Shown one piece after another: positions 16,706 through 25,829 of a stretch of DNA of 64,000 nt. A program made the position numbers and the translations under genes. Below the pieces are notes generated by a model, which worked only from the letters and a program-made list of their open reading frames with translations, ran no database searches and had not been told where the DNA came from. Source of the DNA: JAGQSZ01 sp049647585 (GTDB taxonomy: Bacteria; Actinomycetota; Acidimicrobiia; Acidimicrobiales; Microtrichaceae); contig JBARXY010000048.1 in assembly GCA_049647585.1 (NCBI GenBank), positions 1 through 64,000 of the forward strand. The letters run 5' to 3'. The first letter of the stretch is position 1. The number at the start of each line of letters is the position of its first letter.

Positions 16706-18709
16706 TCACCCCCAATCAGCGTCAAGTCGACGTTCTCTTAGCCAGACTAGCAACTCGGTGAGTTTTTCCACCTCCGCCCTGGGGTTTCGTAGCTCGTCCA
16801 GAGCGAGCTTCAACCAGGTGATGGATGCCGCATACGACAGTGGGTCATCGGAACTCCGCGCCTTGGATTCGAGTTCTGCCATCACGGCCCGTCCAACCTC
16901 GGTGGCAAGTCGCGTAAGGACATCGACAGCCTCCGCAACCGATGGTTCCACGGCCAGCCTGGCCAGAAGCTGAGCCACCTCTGGTTGGGCACCCTCGATC
17001 GCCTCCGACAGGTTCTCCGAGTCCTTCACCAGGCTGTATGCCTCGCGCACCGTCGGGTGCGTAAAGAACTCCGGAATCAGGAACTCACCCACGAACTCGG
17101 GGTGTTGGATCAACATGCGCAGCGCTTCGGTCTCCACGCCATCATGCACTTCGTTGCGTCGCGAAGCACCTCCGGCTTCGCCTCGACCTGCTCCGCCGGA
17201 ACCACCGCCACCGCGACCTCCCCCGCCGGGGCGAGCGCCACCGGAAGGGCTTGACCCTCGGGAGAACCCGTCGGACGGTTCACCGGACCAGTCCGAATCG
17301 GAGCTTCCGGGGTACTCCTCGGGCATCGGCTCATCGGAGTATCTGGAGCCGGCACCGCCCTGTGTCCCATCCCGGGAGTCGCGTGAGCGGCGGGTCGCGG
17401 ATTTGTCCTGACTCGGCTTTGGCCGCGGGTTGCGCAACACCTCCTGAAGCCGCGACCGCAACAGGTCCACGTCGACCCGACACGCGTCGGCGATCTCCAT
17501 CAGGTAGATGTCGCGGACAAAGCCGTCGGGGTGTTCGGCCACCACTTCGAGTGCAGCTTCAGCGGCCTTGGAGCGCTCCTCGGGGCCGCGCAATGGTGAC
17601 GCGGCGAGCACCCGGTCAACCCGGAACTGCAGGAATGGCTTGGCCTCGGTGACCGCCTTCCGAAGGGTTTCGGGTGCGCTCCGGGCGAGTTCATCGGGGT
17701 CCGACCCGGGCGGCAGGTCCACGACTGCTACCTCAATCCCGTATGACTTCTCCCACGCATAGACCCTGTCGGCTGCCGACTGACCGGCGTCGTCTGCGTC
17801 GTAGGCGAGCACGAGCCTGGACGAGAAGCGTTTGATCAGCTTCACGTGTTCTTCGGTCAGAGCCGTGCCACACGTTGCAATTGCCCTCGTCAGGCCGGCC
17901 CGGGCGAAACCGATGACATCGGTGTAGCCCTCACAGATGATGATCTCGCCGGCGTTGACCGCATCGGCCTTCGCCCAGTTCAGCCCGTAGACCGCCCGGG
18001 ACTTGTGGTACAGATCGTTGTCACGGGAGTTCTGATACTTGGGCCCGTCGGTGTCCGGCAGCTTGCGCCCACCGAACCCGATGACGCGATTGCGTTCGTC
18101 GATGATGGGAAAGAGCACCCGCGCCCGGAAGAAATCCTGGGCCCGACCGGCCTTGTTCTCGAATCCCAGACCCGTAGCCACCAGATCTGGACGGGAGATC
18201 TTCAGAGACCTCGCCATTGTGTCCCAGCCGTCCGGCGCCCAACCGATTCGGTAGTGGCTGACCTCGTCGGCTGTGAAACCCCGGCTCCTAAGGTAACTGC
18301 GCGCCGCCGCCGCATCGGGCGAGGTCCGGAGACGCTCGTGGTACCACTCGGCTGCTCTCTCGATCTGGTTGTAGAGCTTGTTGATCCGCTTGCGGCTCTC
18401 GCCCTCGTCACGATCTGTGTAGCGCAGCACCACCCCGGCCTTGCCGGCCAGGAACTCGATGGCTCCGACGAAGTCGAGTTGTTCCTTCTCGCGCACGAAC
18501 GTGATCGCATCTCCCGACGCCTTGCATCCGAAGCAGTGGTAGAGACCCGACGTCGAATCCACCGAGAAGCTCGCTGACTTCTCGGTGTGGAACGGACAAA
18601 GTCCCGACCATCGCTGACCTACCCGCTTCAGAGGCGTGTAGCCGGAGATGAGCGCGACGATGTCAGTCGTTTCTCTGACCTTAACGATGTCCTCATCGAC
18701 GATGCCCAC
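16706..18709 (-). CDS. dnaG: DNA primase
   Basis: 667 aa. Makes RNA primers for replication. The N-terminal CHC2 zinc finger (CPFH near residue 38, CFGC near 59) is followed by the catalytic Toprim core (ICEGYTDVIGF; YDADDAGQSAADR) and a C-terminal helical DnaB-binding region. Between core and C-terminus, residues about 430-525 are an unusual low-complexity linker, first Ser/Arg/Asp-rich, then almost purely Gly (GGGGRGGGGSGGAG). That linker explains the length above the usual 580-640 aa. Followed closely by rpoD. Confidence 0.95.
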   Translation of the reverse strand: MGIVDEDIVKVRETTDIVALISGYTPLKRVGQRWSGLCPFHTEKSASFSVDSTSGLYHCFGCKASGDAITFVREKEQLDFVGAIEFLAGKAGVVLRYTDRDEGESRKRINKLYNQIERAAEWYHERLRTSPDAAAARSYLRSRGFTADEVSHYRIGWAPDGWDTMARSLKISRPDLVATGLGFENKAGRAQDFFRARVLFPIIDERNRVIGFGGRKLPDTDGPKYQNSRDNDLYHKSRAVYGLNWAKADAVNAGEIIICEGYTDVIGFARAGLTRAIATCGTALTEEHVKLIKRFSSRLVLAYDADDAGQSAADRVYAWEKSYGIEVAVVDLPPGSDPDELARSAPETLRKAVTEAKPFLQFRVDRVLAASPLRGPEERSKAAEAALEVVAEHPDGFVRDIYLMEIADACRVDVDLLRSRLQEVLRNPRPKPSQDKSATRRSRDSRDGTQGGAGSRYSDEPMPEEYPGSSDSDWSGEPSDGFSRGSSPSGGARPGGGGRGGGGSGGAGRGEAGGASRRNEVHDGVETEALRMLIQHPEFVGEFLIPEFFTHPTVREAYSLVKDSENLSEAIEGAQPEVAQLLARLAVEPSVAEAVDVLTRLATEVGRAVMAELESKARSSDDPLSYAASITWLKLALDELRNPRAEVEKLTELLVWLRERRLDADWG

Positions 18710-18751
18710 AGCGACGTGATGCTACCGGCCGCCAATGACGCTCGACCCGGA

Positions 18752-20095
18752 TCAGCTCATCTGCTCCGACAGGTAGCCGGCGACCTGGGACAGTCCGACA
18801 CGCACCTGTTCCATCGAGTCACGCTCACGGATCGTGACCGCCTGATCCTCGAGAGTGTCGAAGTCGACGGTTACGCAGAATGGGGTACCCAGTTCATCCT
18901 GACGCCGGTACCGGCGGCCAATGGACTGGGTCTCGTCGTAGTCGGTCATGAATCGACCACGCAGCTCCTGGGCGAGCGCCCTGGCCGGAACCGAGAGTTC
19001 TTCCTTCTTCGACAACGGCAGGACCGCCACCTTGTAGGGAGCGATCCTGTGGTTGAGCCGTAGGACCACACGATTCTCACCCTTGACGACTTCCTCGTCG
19101 TAGGCGGCCATCAGGAAGGCCATAGCTGTTCGAGTGGCACCAGCTGCGGGTTCGATGACGTGGGGAACCCAACGTTCGTTGGCGGCCTGGTCGTACCATT
19201 CGAGCTTCTCGCCCGAGTGCTTGGCGTGCTGGGTCAGGTCGTAGTTGCCGCGGTTGGCGATTCCCTCGAGCTCGTCCCAGCCCCACGGGAACAAGTACTC
19301 GACGTCCGAGGTGCCCGACGAATAGTGCGAGAGTTCATCCTCGTCGTGGGGACGCAGACGAAGTTGGCCCTCGGGCATGCCGTGGTCCAGGTACCACTGA
19401 AAGCGCTCCTTGCACCAGTACTCGTACCAGCTGTCCGCCTCGTCGGGATGGACGAAGAACTCCATCTCCATCTGCTCGAACTCACGGGTCCGGAACACGA
19501 AGTTGCCCGGTGTGATCTCGTTGCGGAACGACTTGCCGACCTGGGCGATACCGAATGGCGGCCGGACCCGGGTCGTGTCGATGACGTTCTTGAAGTTGAT
19601 GAACATCCCCTGGGCGGTTTCGGGTCGCAGGTAGGCGACAGCGCCAGCGTCCTGGACCGGACCCGCGTGGGTCTTGAACATCAGGTTGAACTCACGCGGT
19701 TCGGTGAACGACCCGCGGGCCTTGCAGTTCGGACACTGGTCCGGGTCTTCGAGCTTGTCGAGTCGCCAACGCGTGTTGCACGAGGTGCAGTCGACCAAGG
19801 GGTCGGTGAAGTTGGCCAGGTGTCCGGATGCCTCCCAGATCTGGGGAGGCGAGAGAATCGACGCGTCGAGACCGACCACGTCCTCTCGAAGCTGCACCAT
19901 TGAACGCCACCAGGCGTCCTTGACGTTGCGCAACAACAGCACGCCGATGGGCCCGTAGTCGTATGTCGAGCGAAAACCGCCGTAAATCTCGGCCGAGGGA
20001 TATACGAAGCCGCGACGCTTGGTGAGATTGACGATCTTGTCGAACAACTCCGGTTGGTTACCGGCGTTGCTGGAGGAGGATTTGGACCCTGACAT
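18752..20095 (-). CDS. glyQS: Glycyl-tRNA synthetase, alpha-2 dimer type
   Basis: 447 aa. Class II synthetase charging tRNA-Gly. The catalytic core includes YPSAEIYGGFRSTYDYGP near the start, a four-Cys zinc module (CTSCNTRW...CPNC) near residue 95, motif 2 in FRNEITPGNFVFRTREFEQME, motif 3 around ATRTAMAF, and a C-terminal anticodon-binding domain (IAPYKVAVLPL). The frame is open 360 bases further upstream, but that part is unlike the family and overlaps the divergent gene; ATG 20095 (MSGSKSSSS) gives the normal length. It lies upstream of dnaG on the same strand. Confidence 0.95.
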   Translation of the reverse strand: MSGSKSSSSNAGNQPELFDKIVNLTKRRGFVYPSAEIYGGFRSTYDYGPIGVLLLRNVKDAWWRSMVQLREDVVGLDASILSPPQIWEASGHLANFTDPLVDCTSCNTRWRLDKLEDPDQCPNCKARGSFTEPREFNLMFKTHAGPVQDAGAVAYLRPETAQGMFINFKNVIDTTRVRPPFGIAQVGKSFRNEITPGNFVFRTREFEQMEMEFFVHPDEADSWYEYWCKERFQWYLDHGMPEGQLRLRPHDEDELSHYSSGTSDVEYLFPWGWDELEGIANRGNYDLTQHAKHSGEKLEWYDQAANERWVPHVIEPAAGATRTAMAFLMAAYDEEVVKGENRVVLRLNHRIAPYKVAVLPLSKKEELSVPARALAQELRGRFMTDYDETQSIGRRYRRQDELGTPFCVTVDFDTLEDQAVTIRERDSMEQVRVGLSQVAGYLSEQMS

Positions 20096-20253
20096 GGCAG
20101 AACACGCTAGCGGCCCAAAGCGACGACCCGAACTGCGCTGTCCCCGCGGCGCGACACGATCGGGCCCGGCGGCCTTCAGGAACCCATATCCCCGTCCGAT
20201 GAGATCAAAGCCCGTAGTGTCTCGGGCACCGATCCCCAGATGAAAGTGGTTGC

Positions 20254-21213
20254 ATGAGCGATCCCAACTTCCCACCACCTCCACCCGGCGGAACTCCCCC
20301 TCCACCTCCACCACCCCCCGGAGGTATGCCTCCGTCTCCTCCGCCACCGCCCGGAGGCGGCGGCTTCGGCGCTCCTCCACCACCCGGTGGCACACCCCCG
20401 CCTCCCGGCGGATTCGGCGCTCCCCCGCCACCTCCCGGTGGGTTCGGTGGACCACCCGGCGGGTTCACTCCGCCGCCGGCCCAGCCCTACGGTGGCGGGT
20501 CGGAACGGCCACAGCTCGATGTCGGCTCGTCGCTGTCGTATGGCTGGAAGAAGTTCAGCGAGAACGCCGGCCAGTTCATAGTCATGATGCTCGCGGTCGT
20601 AGTGATCACGATCGCAGCAGCATTCGCATCGGCGATTCTCTCGACGAGCGGGACCAGCGAATTCACCGGATCCGGATTCGAGATCGGAAGGGTTTCCTTC
20701 GGCGGCCTTATCTGGAACCTGATCGTGACGCTCGTCTTCTACAGCATCATCTTTGTTATCCAGGCAGGTGTATGGAGAGCCGGGCTGGGTGTTACCAAGG
20801 GGCAGACGCCATCAATCTCGCAGCTGACCGAGACCAGCAACTTCGGACAGTACGCCATGACCTCAATCTTGGTGTTCGTCGTCCCGAACCTGATCTCCAG
20901 CGTCTTGGGATGGATCAGTGGATTCCTCGCGCTGATCTTCTTCCTGCCGTTCATCGCTTGGGTAATCGCCACGGCATTCGCCCCGCTGATCGCCTTGGAC
21001 AAGGGCCTGGGGCCCATTGAGGCAATAAGCCAGAGCGTCACCTGGGTGAAGGACAACCTGGGCGCGACCCTTGCGATTCTGATCGTCAGCTACATCGTCT
21101 ACGTCGTCGGCGTTTGTGCCTGCGGCGTCGGCTGGCTCGCCACAGGACCAATCGCCATCGTGTCGATCTCGTATGCCTATCGGGCGCTGAACAACGAGAT
21201 GGTCACTCCCTGA
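20254..21213 (+). CDS. Membrane protein with a proline/glycine-rich cytoplasmic N-terminus
   Basis: 319 aa. Residues 1-85 are almost entirely Pro/Gly (PPPPPGG and GGFGAPP repeats). The remaining 230 residues carry about five or six hydrophobic segments (around 105-130, 150-178, 205-240, 262-300) with SYGWKKFSENAGQFI and ALDKGLGPIEAISQSVTWVKDN, a pattern seen in actinobacterial DUF975/GDPD-membrane-domain-like proteins of unknown function. Divergent from glyQS. It ends in a strong terminator at 21255-21276. Confidence 0.8.
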   Translation: MSDPNFPPPPPGGTPPPPPPPPGGMPPSPPPPPGGGGFGAPPPPGGTPPPPGGFGAPPPPPGGFGGPPGGFTPPPAQPYGGGSERPQLDVGSSLSYGWKKFSENAGQFIVMMLAVVVITIAAAFASAILSTSGTSEFTGSGFEIGRVSFGGLIWNLIVTLVFYSIIFVIQAGVWRAGLGVTKGQTPSISQLTETSNFGQYAMTSILVFVVPNLISSVLGWISGFLALIFFLPFIAWVIATAFAPLIALDKGLGPIEAISQSVTWVKDNLGATLAILIVSYIVYVVGVCACGVGWLATGPIAIVSISYAYRALNNEMVTP

Positions 21214-21254
21214 TCGGATAGACCGGACAAGCACTGCAACTGGAACTGCGACTG

Positions 21255-21276
21255 GAAGGGGCCTTCGGGCCCCTTC
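21255..21276 (+). terminator. Rho-independent-type terminator with UUCG tetraloop
   Basis: GAAGGGGCC (21255-21263), loop TTCG, GGCCCCTTC (21268-21276), followed by TTCGCGTTT. Perfect 9-bp GC stem 40 bases past the stop of the membrane-protein gene; it can work for both convergent genes. Confidence 0.85.
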
Positions 21277-21354
21277 TTCGCGTTTCAACTTTCCAACGCC
21301 CGCCCAACCGATAAGTGAACTGGTTGTCGTTCGAGTACCGATAGCTACGTGAAC

Positions 21355-21443
21355 GACAGCCAGTTGGCGAGGACGGGTGGCTGGAAGAGCGACAGCCAGT
21401 TGGCGAGGACGGGTGGCCGGAAGAGCGACAGCCAGTTGGCGAG
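21355..21443. repeat. 36-bp tandem repeat, 2.5 copies, downstream of recO
   Basis: Copies at 21355-21390 and 21391-21426, plus a 17-bp partial copy at 21427-21443. They start GACAGCCAGTTGGCGAGGAC; one base differs between the full copies. Multiple of three, but in the 3' flank of recO rather than inside a supported gene. Confidence 0.9.
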
Positions 21444-21461
21444 ATTTCACCTTTCTCCGTT

Positions 21462-22181
21462 TCAGGCGTCGTCCAACAGCCTCAGTGCTCGTAGACGGCG
21501 CTCAATGTGTGCTTCCAGCGCCGTGGTCGCCATCGCCTCAACCTCGTGGGTGACAGCGCCTTCGGGCAGGTCAAGCACAACGTTGAGGCCGCCCCCAAGG
21601 ACCGCCCGACTGACGCTCAGGGCGTCGTCGCTGACTGGGCGTCCGCCTCCGCAGCTACGACAGCGGACGCCGCCCGCCTCGACCGCCCATCCGAACGGCC
21701 CCCCGGGTTCGCCGCATTCGACGCATTCATCCAGTTCGGGCGACACACCTTCGAAGGCCAGGAGTTTGAGGAAGAACGCTGCGGCGATCATCGCCGGGTT
21801 CCGTTCCTCGACGGTCCGGATGCCGCCGACCAACATGTCGTACAGCTTGGGATTGGACTCACGGTCCTGGGCAAGTTGGTCCACCGCCTCGAGCAGCGAC
21901 GACGTCCGGGAAAGTCGGGTCAGGTCCTCACGGGTGCGGCGGTGAGAATCAATGGTCTCGGTCTGGGTGACGATGTCGAGATCGCCTCTCCCCTCGTGGA
22001 GTTGCACCTGGATGTGAGACCCGGGCTCCAGACGGGATCCGAACTTGGAACCGGTGCGTCGGACACCCTTGGCAACCGCACGAACCTTTCCGTGACCCCT
22101 GGTCAGCAGCACGACGATCCGATCGGCTTCACCGAGCTTGTAGGTTCGCAGCACCACTGCGGAATCCCGATAGAGGCTCAC
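21462..22181 (-). CDS. recO: DNA repair protein RecO
   Basis: 239 aa. Loads RecA onto SSB-coated single strands in the RecFOR pathway. N-terminal OB-fold (SLYRDSAVVLRTYKLGEADRI), then a helical domain with a four-Cys zinc site (CVECG near residue 152, CRSCGGG near 171). Length is normal. It sits in the conserved recO-uppS-era group, same strand, about 100 bases downstream of uppS. Confidence 0.94.
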   Translation of the reverse strand: MSLYRDSAVVLRTYKLGEADRIVVLLTRGHGKVRAVAKGVRRTGSKFGSRLEPGSHIQVQLHEGRGDLDIVTQTETIDSHRRTREDLTRLSRTSSLLEAVDQLAQDRESNPKLYDMLVGGIRTVEERNPAMIAAAFFLKLLAFEGVSPELDECVECGEPGGPFGWAVEAGGVRCRSCGGGRPVSDDALSVSRAVLGGGLNVVLDLPEGAVTHEVEAMATTALEAHIERRLRALRLLDDA

Positions 22182-22279
22182 CGTCCAAGTCTCTCACGAA
22201 CCCGATGGGGGTCCCCCGATGGGGCGGCGGAGCCTGTAGGCCGCCGCAATCGTGCAGCCGCCGGCGACGTTAGAGCCGA

Positions 22280-23014
22280 TCAGCTGGAGCCATCGGTGTC
22301 GGAAAGGCCGCCGAAGCGGCGGTCGCGACGCTGGTACTCGTCGATCGCGGCGTACAGGTCACCACGTCTGAAGTCGGGCCACAGCACCTCGGTGAAGACC
22401 AGCTCGGCATAGGCCAGTTCCCAGAGCAGGAAGTTCGACATCCGGTACTCACCCGAGGTTCGCACCATCAGCTCGGGTTCGGGCATGGCGGGGTCATAGA
22501 GATGACGATGGATCATCTTTTCGTCGATCTTCTCCGGCTTGACCTTCTCGGCGACGATCTCACGGACCGCATCGACGATCTCTGCCCGCCCCCCGTAGTT
22601 GAAGGCGATACTGACGGTCATCGCAGTATTCGAACCGGTCAGCTGTTCAGCTTCCTTGATCCGACGGATGATCCGATTGGGAACTCTCCAGTCGCGGCGA
22701 CCGATGAACTGCAGCTTGACGTTGCGGGCGTGCATCTCGTCACGTCGGGTCAGCAGGATCCGCTCGTTGAAGTTCATGAGATAACGGACCTCGTCCACCG
22801 GGCGGCGCCAGTTCTCGGTCGAGAATGCGTAGACGGTGAGCCATTTCACGCCCGCGTCGAGCGCCCCCCAGATCGTGTCCATGAGCGCCTCCTCTCCAGC
22901 CGCGTGCCCGTCAGTACGGGGAAGTCCGCGTCGCTGAGCCCATCGGCCGTTGCCGTCCATGACGACGGCGACGTGCTGCGGAATACGCTGGGGGTCGAGG
23001 CTCGAAAGTTCCAC
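22280..23014 (-). CDS. uppS: Isoprenyl transferase (undecaprenyl-diphosphate synthase family)
   Basis: 244 aa. Condenses isopentenyl diphosphates into the polyprenyl carrier used in wall synthesis. Signature MDGNGRWAQRRGLPRTDGH near residue 19 holds the catalytic Asp and substrate-binding residues; FSTENWRRP and the C-terminal RTSGEYRMSNFLLWELAYAE (arginine and serine contacts to the second diphosphate) are present. Chain length of the product cannot be told. Confidence 0.94.
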   Translation of the reverse strand: MELSSLDPQRIPQHVAVVMDGNGRWAQRRGLPRTDGHAAGEEALMDTIWGALDAGVKWLTVYAFSTENWRRPVDEVRYLMNFNERILLTRRDEMHARNVKLQFIGRRDWRVPNRIIRRIKEAEQLTGSNTAMTVSIAFNYGGRAEIVDAVREIVAEKVKPEKIDEKMIHRHLYDPAMPEPELMVRTSGEYRMSNFLLWELAYAELVFTEVLWPDFRRGDLYAAIDEYQRRDRRFGGLSDTDGSS

Positions 23015-23089
23015 GGGGGAACGGTACCCGACCGAGTGCCGGCACCCGATTTCGGGCCGCCGGCAGAAGCCGACAAGCCGTCGCTACGA

Positions 23090-23998
23090 CTAGTAGCCGA
23101 GGCGTTCCAAGGACTGCGCCTTCGATTGCCAGTCCCGGTCGACGGTCACGTGCAGTTCGATGAACGCACCTGGCGGGAGCTGTGCCCGGACCCTGGTTCC
23201 GACCTCTTTGAGGACGCTGCCGCCCTTGCCGATCACGATCCCCTTCTGGGAATCGCGCTCGACGATGATCTCGACCCTGATCCTGGGCCATTCCCATTCG
23301 GTGACCTTGGTGGCGATCGAGTGCGGCAACTCCTCGCGGGTCACTGCCAGCAACTGCTCCCGCACCAGTTCAGCGACCCTGAACTCCTCGGGTGAGTCGC
23401 TGACCATGTCCCCCGGATACCACCGGGGACCCTCGGGCAGTCGACCGGCCAGATAGTCCACCAGTTCGTCGACACCCTTCCCGGTGCGAGCAGATATCGG
23501 GAAGTATTCGTCGAAGCCGAGCTCGGAAGCCTTCTCGAGCTGCGCCAGGATCTTCTCCGGCGCTGCTGCGTCGATCTTGTTGAGTACCAGCACTGAGTTC
23601 TTCGGCAGCTGTTCCGCGATGTAGCGGTCACCCGGGCCGATCGTCGCGTTCGCCTCAATGACCAGACATGCGACGTCGATCCCGTCGAGCGCCGAGGTTG
23701 CGGTGTCGTTCAGTCGCTCCCCCATCAGGGTCCTTGGTCGATGGATTCCCGGGGTGTCCACGAACACGATCTGTGCCCCATCACGGTTGTGGACTCCACG
23801 GATCTGGTGCCGTGTCGTCTGGGGTTTGTCCGAGACGATCGAAACCTTCTCACCCAGGATCTGGTTCACCAGCGTCGACTTGCCGACGTTGGGCCGACCG
23901 ACGATGGTCACGAAACCGCTTCTGAACCCCTCCGGGGTCTCCTCGTTCGAGCTGAGACCCGCCGCGGCCAGCATCGCGTCAAGGTCGTCGCCACTCAT
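23090..23998 (-). CDS. era: GTPase Era
   Basis: 302 aa. Ribosome-assembly GTPase acting on 16S rRNA. G1 GRPNVGKST near residue 34, switch region TTRHQIRG, G3 DTPGIH, G4 NKID near 142, and a C-terminal KH domain with VIGKGGSVLKEVG. Its ATG overlaps the corC stop by 4 bases (ATGA), so translation is coupled. Part of the phoH-ybeY-corC-era-uppS-recO series. Confidence 0.96.
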   Translation of the reverse strand: MSGDDLDAMLAAAGLSSNEETPEGFRSGFVTIVGRPNVGKSTLVNQILGEKVSIVSDKPQTTRHQIRGVHNRDGAQIVFVDTPGIHRPRTLMGERLNDTATSALDGIDVACLVIEANATIGPGDRYIAEQLPKNSVLVLNKIDAAAPEKILAQLEKASELGFDEYFPISARTGKGVDELVDYLAGRLPEGPRWYPGDMVSDSPEEFRVAELVREQLLAVTREELPHSIATKVTEWEWPRIRVEIIVERDSQKGIVIGKGGSVLKEVGTRVRAQLPPGAFIELHVTVDRDWQSKAQSLERLGY

Positions 23999-25272
23999 CG
24001 TTCTTCTTCCGGATCGTCATCGGTGAGTTCCTGGTCGACCACAAGTCTGACCCTGATGACTCGGTGACCGTCCATGCGCTCGACGATCACCCGTGTCGAC
24101 CCCGACTCCACCGAATCGCCTGACTCCGGAACTCGTCCGAGAAGTCCAAACACAAGCCCACCGAGTGAGTCCCAGTTGCCGCTCGGAAGATCGAGTGCGA
24201 GTTCGTCGTTGATGTCGTCGACGTTCACCGAGGCCTCGACGAGCACATCACCGTTGGGGAGGATCTCCACCAGGGGTTGGTCCTCGTCGAACTCGTCGTG
24301 GATCTCGCCCACCAGTTCCTCGAGCAGGTCCTCAAGTGTTGCGAGCCCAGCGGTGCCGCCGTACTCGTCTACGACGATTGCAAGGTGGTTGTGGCTAGCT
24401 TGCATCTCCCCCAACAAGTTGGAAACGAGCTTGGTCTCTGGCACGAACAGCGCAGGCTTGGCCAGATCTGCCACCGCAATGTCGCCGCCGCCCTCACGCT
24501 CGACCCGCATTGCGTCCTTGACGTAGACGACGCCTTCGATGTCGTCGGTGTTCTCACCGGTGACCGGGAAGCGTGACAAACCACGTTCGATCGCGGCATC
24601 GATCAACTCAGAGATCGTTGCAGTGCCGCTGATAGTGACCATGTCGGTCCTCGGAACCATGATCTCGCGGGCGACAGTGTCACCGAAGTTGATGATCGAC
24701 TCGATCAGGTCACGTTCGGACTCCTCGATGATTGAATGCTCGGCGGCCTCTTCAGCGAGGGCGAGCAGTTCCTCTTCTGTCACGAATGGGCCGGCCTTGA
24801 GTCCCTTACCCGGCAGGATGACATTTGCGGCCCCGATGAGGGCCCGGGCGGGTAGGCGAAGAATCCGACCCATGAATTCCACCAACGGAGCGGTGAGCAT
24901 GGCCGCTCGCTCGGTCTGCTGCAGCGCCCAGGTCTTGGGCGCGGCTTCGGCGATGACGAACAGCACGACGACGTTGATCACGATACCGAACACGACACCC
25001 CACGGTCCGAAGAGCCGGGCCGCGAGGACACCGACCAGGGCCGACTGGATGGTCTGGACGATGTTCACCGAGAGGTACACCGAGTTCAGATCACGTTCAA
25101 GGTTCTCGACGATCCGTAGGACTCGCCCGCCTGCCCGCGGGTCCTTCTGTGCGAGGGCGGAGGCGCGCGACTTGCTCATCCGGGTGATAGACGTTTCGGC
25201 AACTGCAAACACCGCCGCGAAGATCGTCATCACGACGACGACGACCGCAAGCGCCAGATCGATTCCGCCCAT
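23995..25272 (-). CDS. CNNM/CorC-type membrane protein with CBS pair (HlyC/CorC family)
   Basis: 425 aa. DUF21 (CNNM) transmembrane domain in residues about 1-190 (four hydrophobic segments), CBS pair in about 200-325 (TDMVTISGTATISELIDAAI; EYGGTAGLATLEDLLEELVGEI), and a C-terminal CorC_HlyC domain. Related proteins take part in magnesium/cobalt homeostasis. ATG 25272 overlaps the ybeY stop by one base and has GGAG ahead of it; an ATG nine codons upstream is less likely. Confidence 0.9.
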   Translation of the reverse strand: MGGIDLALAVVVVVMTIFAAVFAVAETSITRMSKSRASALAQKDPRAGGRVLRIVENLERDLNSVYLSVNIVQTIQSALVGVLAARLFGPWGVVFGIVINVVVLFVIAEAAPKTWALQQTERAAMLTAPLVEFMGRILRLPARALIGAANVILPGKGLKAGPFVTEEELLALAEEAAEHSIIEESERDLIESIINFGDTVAREIMVPRTDMVTISGTATISELIDAAIERGLSRFPVTGENTDDIEGVVYVKDAMRVEREGGGDIAVADLAKPALFVPETKLVSNLLGEMQASHNHLAIVVDEYGGTAGLATLEDLLEELVGEIHDEFDEDQPLVEILPNGDVLVEASVNVDDINDELALDLPSGNWDSLGGLVFGLLGRVPESGDSVESGSTRVIVERMDGHRVIRVRLVVDQELTDDDPEEER

Positions 25273-25829
25273 CAGCTCATCTCCTCGGTGGCGGACCACG
25301 GGTCTCGGGCGGGTGCTCGGTGAAATAGCTGCATCAGTTCTCGCTCACGGTTCCACATGGCCGACTGGGTATCTGCGTCCTCATGATCCCATCCGACAAG
25401 GTGCAGCGCCCCGTGGACCACGAGTAGCGCCAATTCATCCTCAACCGTTCCAGCGTGTTCGGCGGCCTGATCGGCAGCGACGGCCGGACACAACACGATG
25501 TCCCCGACGAGCCAGGTGACGGTGTCGACCTCGGCGGAGTCGGCCCCAGCCTCGGCGTCTGCGTCCACCTCGGCGTCGTAGGCACCGTCGATAGGAAAGC
25601 TCAACACGTCGGTGGGTGAGCCGTCTCCGTCCAGGTGTTGTGCCTTGAGTTCCGCGATCACAGCCGGGTCGACCAGGGTCAGAGACGCCTCGGCGGAGCC
25701 CGGAATTCCTTCGCTCTGCAGGACACTCGAGATCAGGGCCGTGAGCCGATCGAGGTCAACTGCACCCGAAGTTTCATCTGGACGGTCGCGCTCGTCCACA
25801 CCGCTCACCTGCGGTGCGCTCTGGTTCAT
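25272..25829 (-). CDS. ybeY: Endoribonuclease YbeY
   Basis: 185 aa. Metal-dependent RNase for 16S rRNA 3' end maturation and ribosome quality control. The three-His zinc motif HGALHLVGWDHE lies near residue 134. SPTDVLSFPID near residue 72 matches the conserved core. It has an acidic insertion between these (EVDADAEAGADSAEVD). Its ATG overlaps the phoH stop by 4 bases. Confidence 0.94.
   Translation of the reverse strand: MNQSAPQVSGVDERDRPDETSGAVDLDRLTALISSVLQSEGIPGSAEASLTLVDPAVIAELKAQHLDGDGSPTDVLSFPIDGAYDAEVDADAEAGADSAEVDTVTWLVGDIVLCPAVAADQAAEHAGTVEDELALLVVHGALHLVGWDHEDADTQSAMWNRERELMQLFHRAPARDPWSATEEMS

Noticed and set aside
20096..20455. 120-residue N-terminal extension of glycyl-tRNA synthetase
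   Set aside because: Arg-rich and Gly-poor sequence unlike the family; it overlaps the divergent membrane-protein gene. ATG 20095 gives normal length.
20205..20468. Minus-strand Pro/Gly-rich small frame opposite the membrane-protein gene
   Set aside because: Mirror image of the proline-rich coding repeat on the plus strand; GC-rich repeats are open on both strands.
21355..21443. CRISPR-like direct repeats
   Set aside because: The 36-bp units are contiguous without spacers and there are no cas genes; it is a simple tandem repeat.
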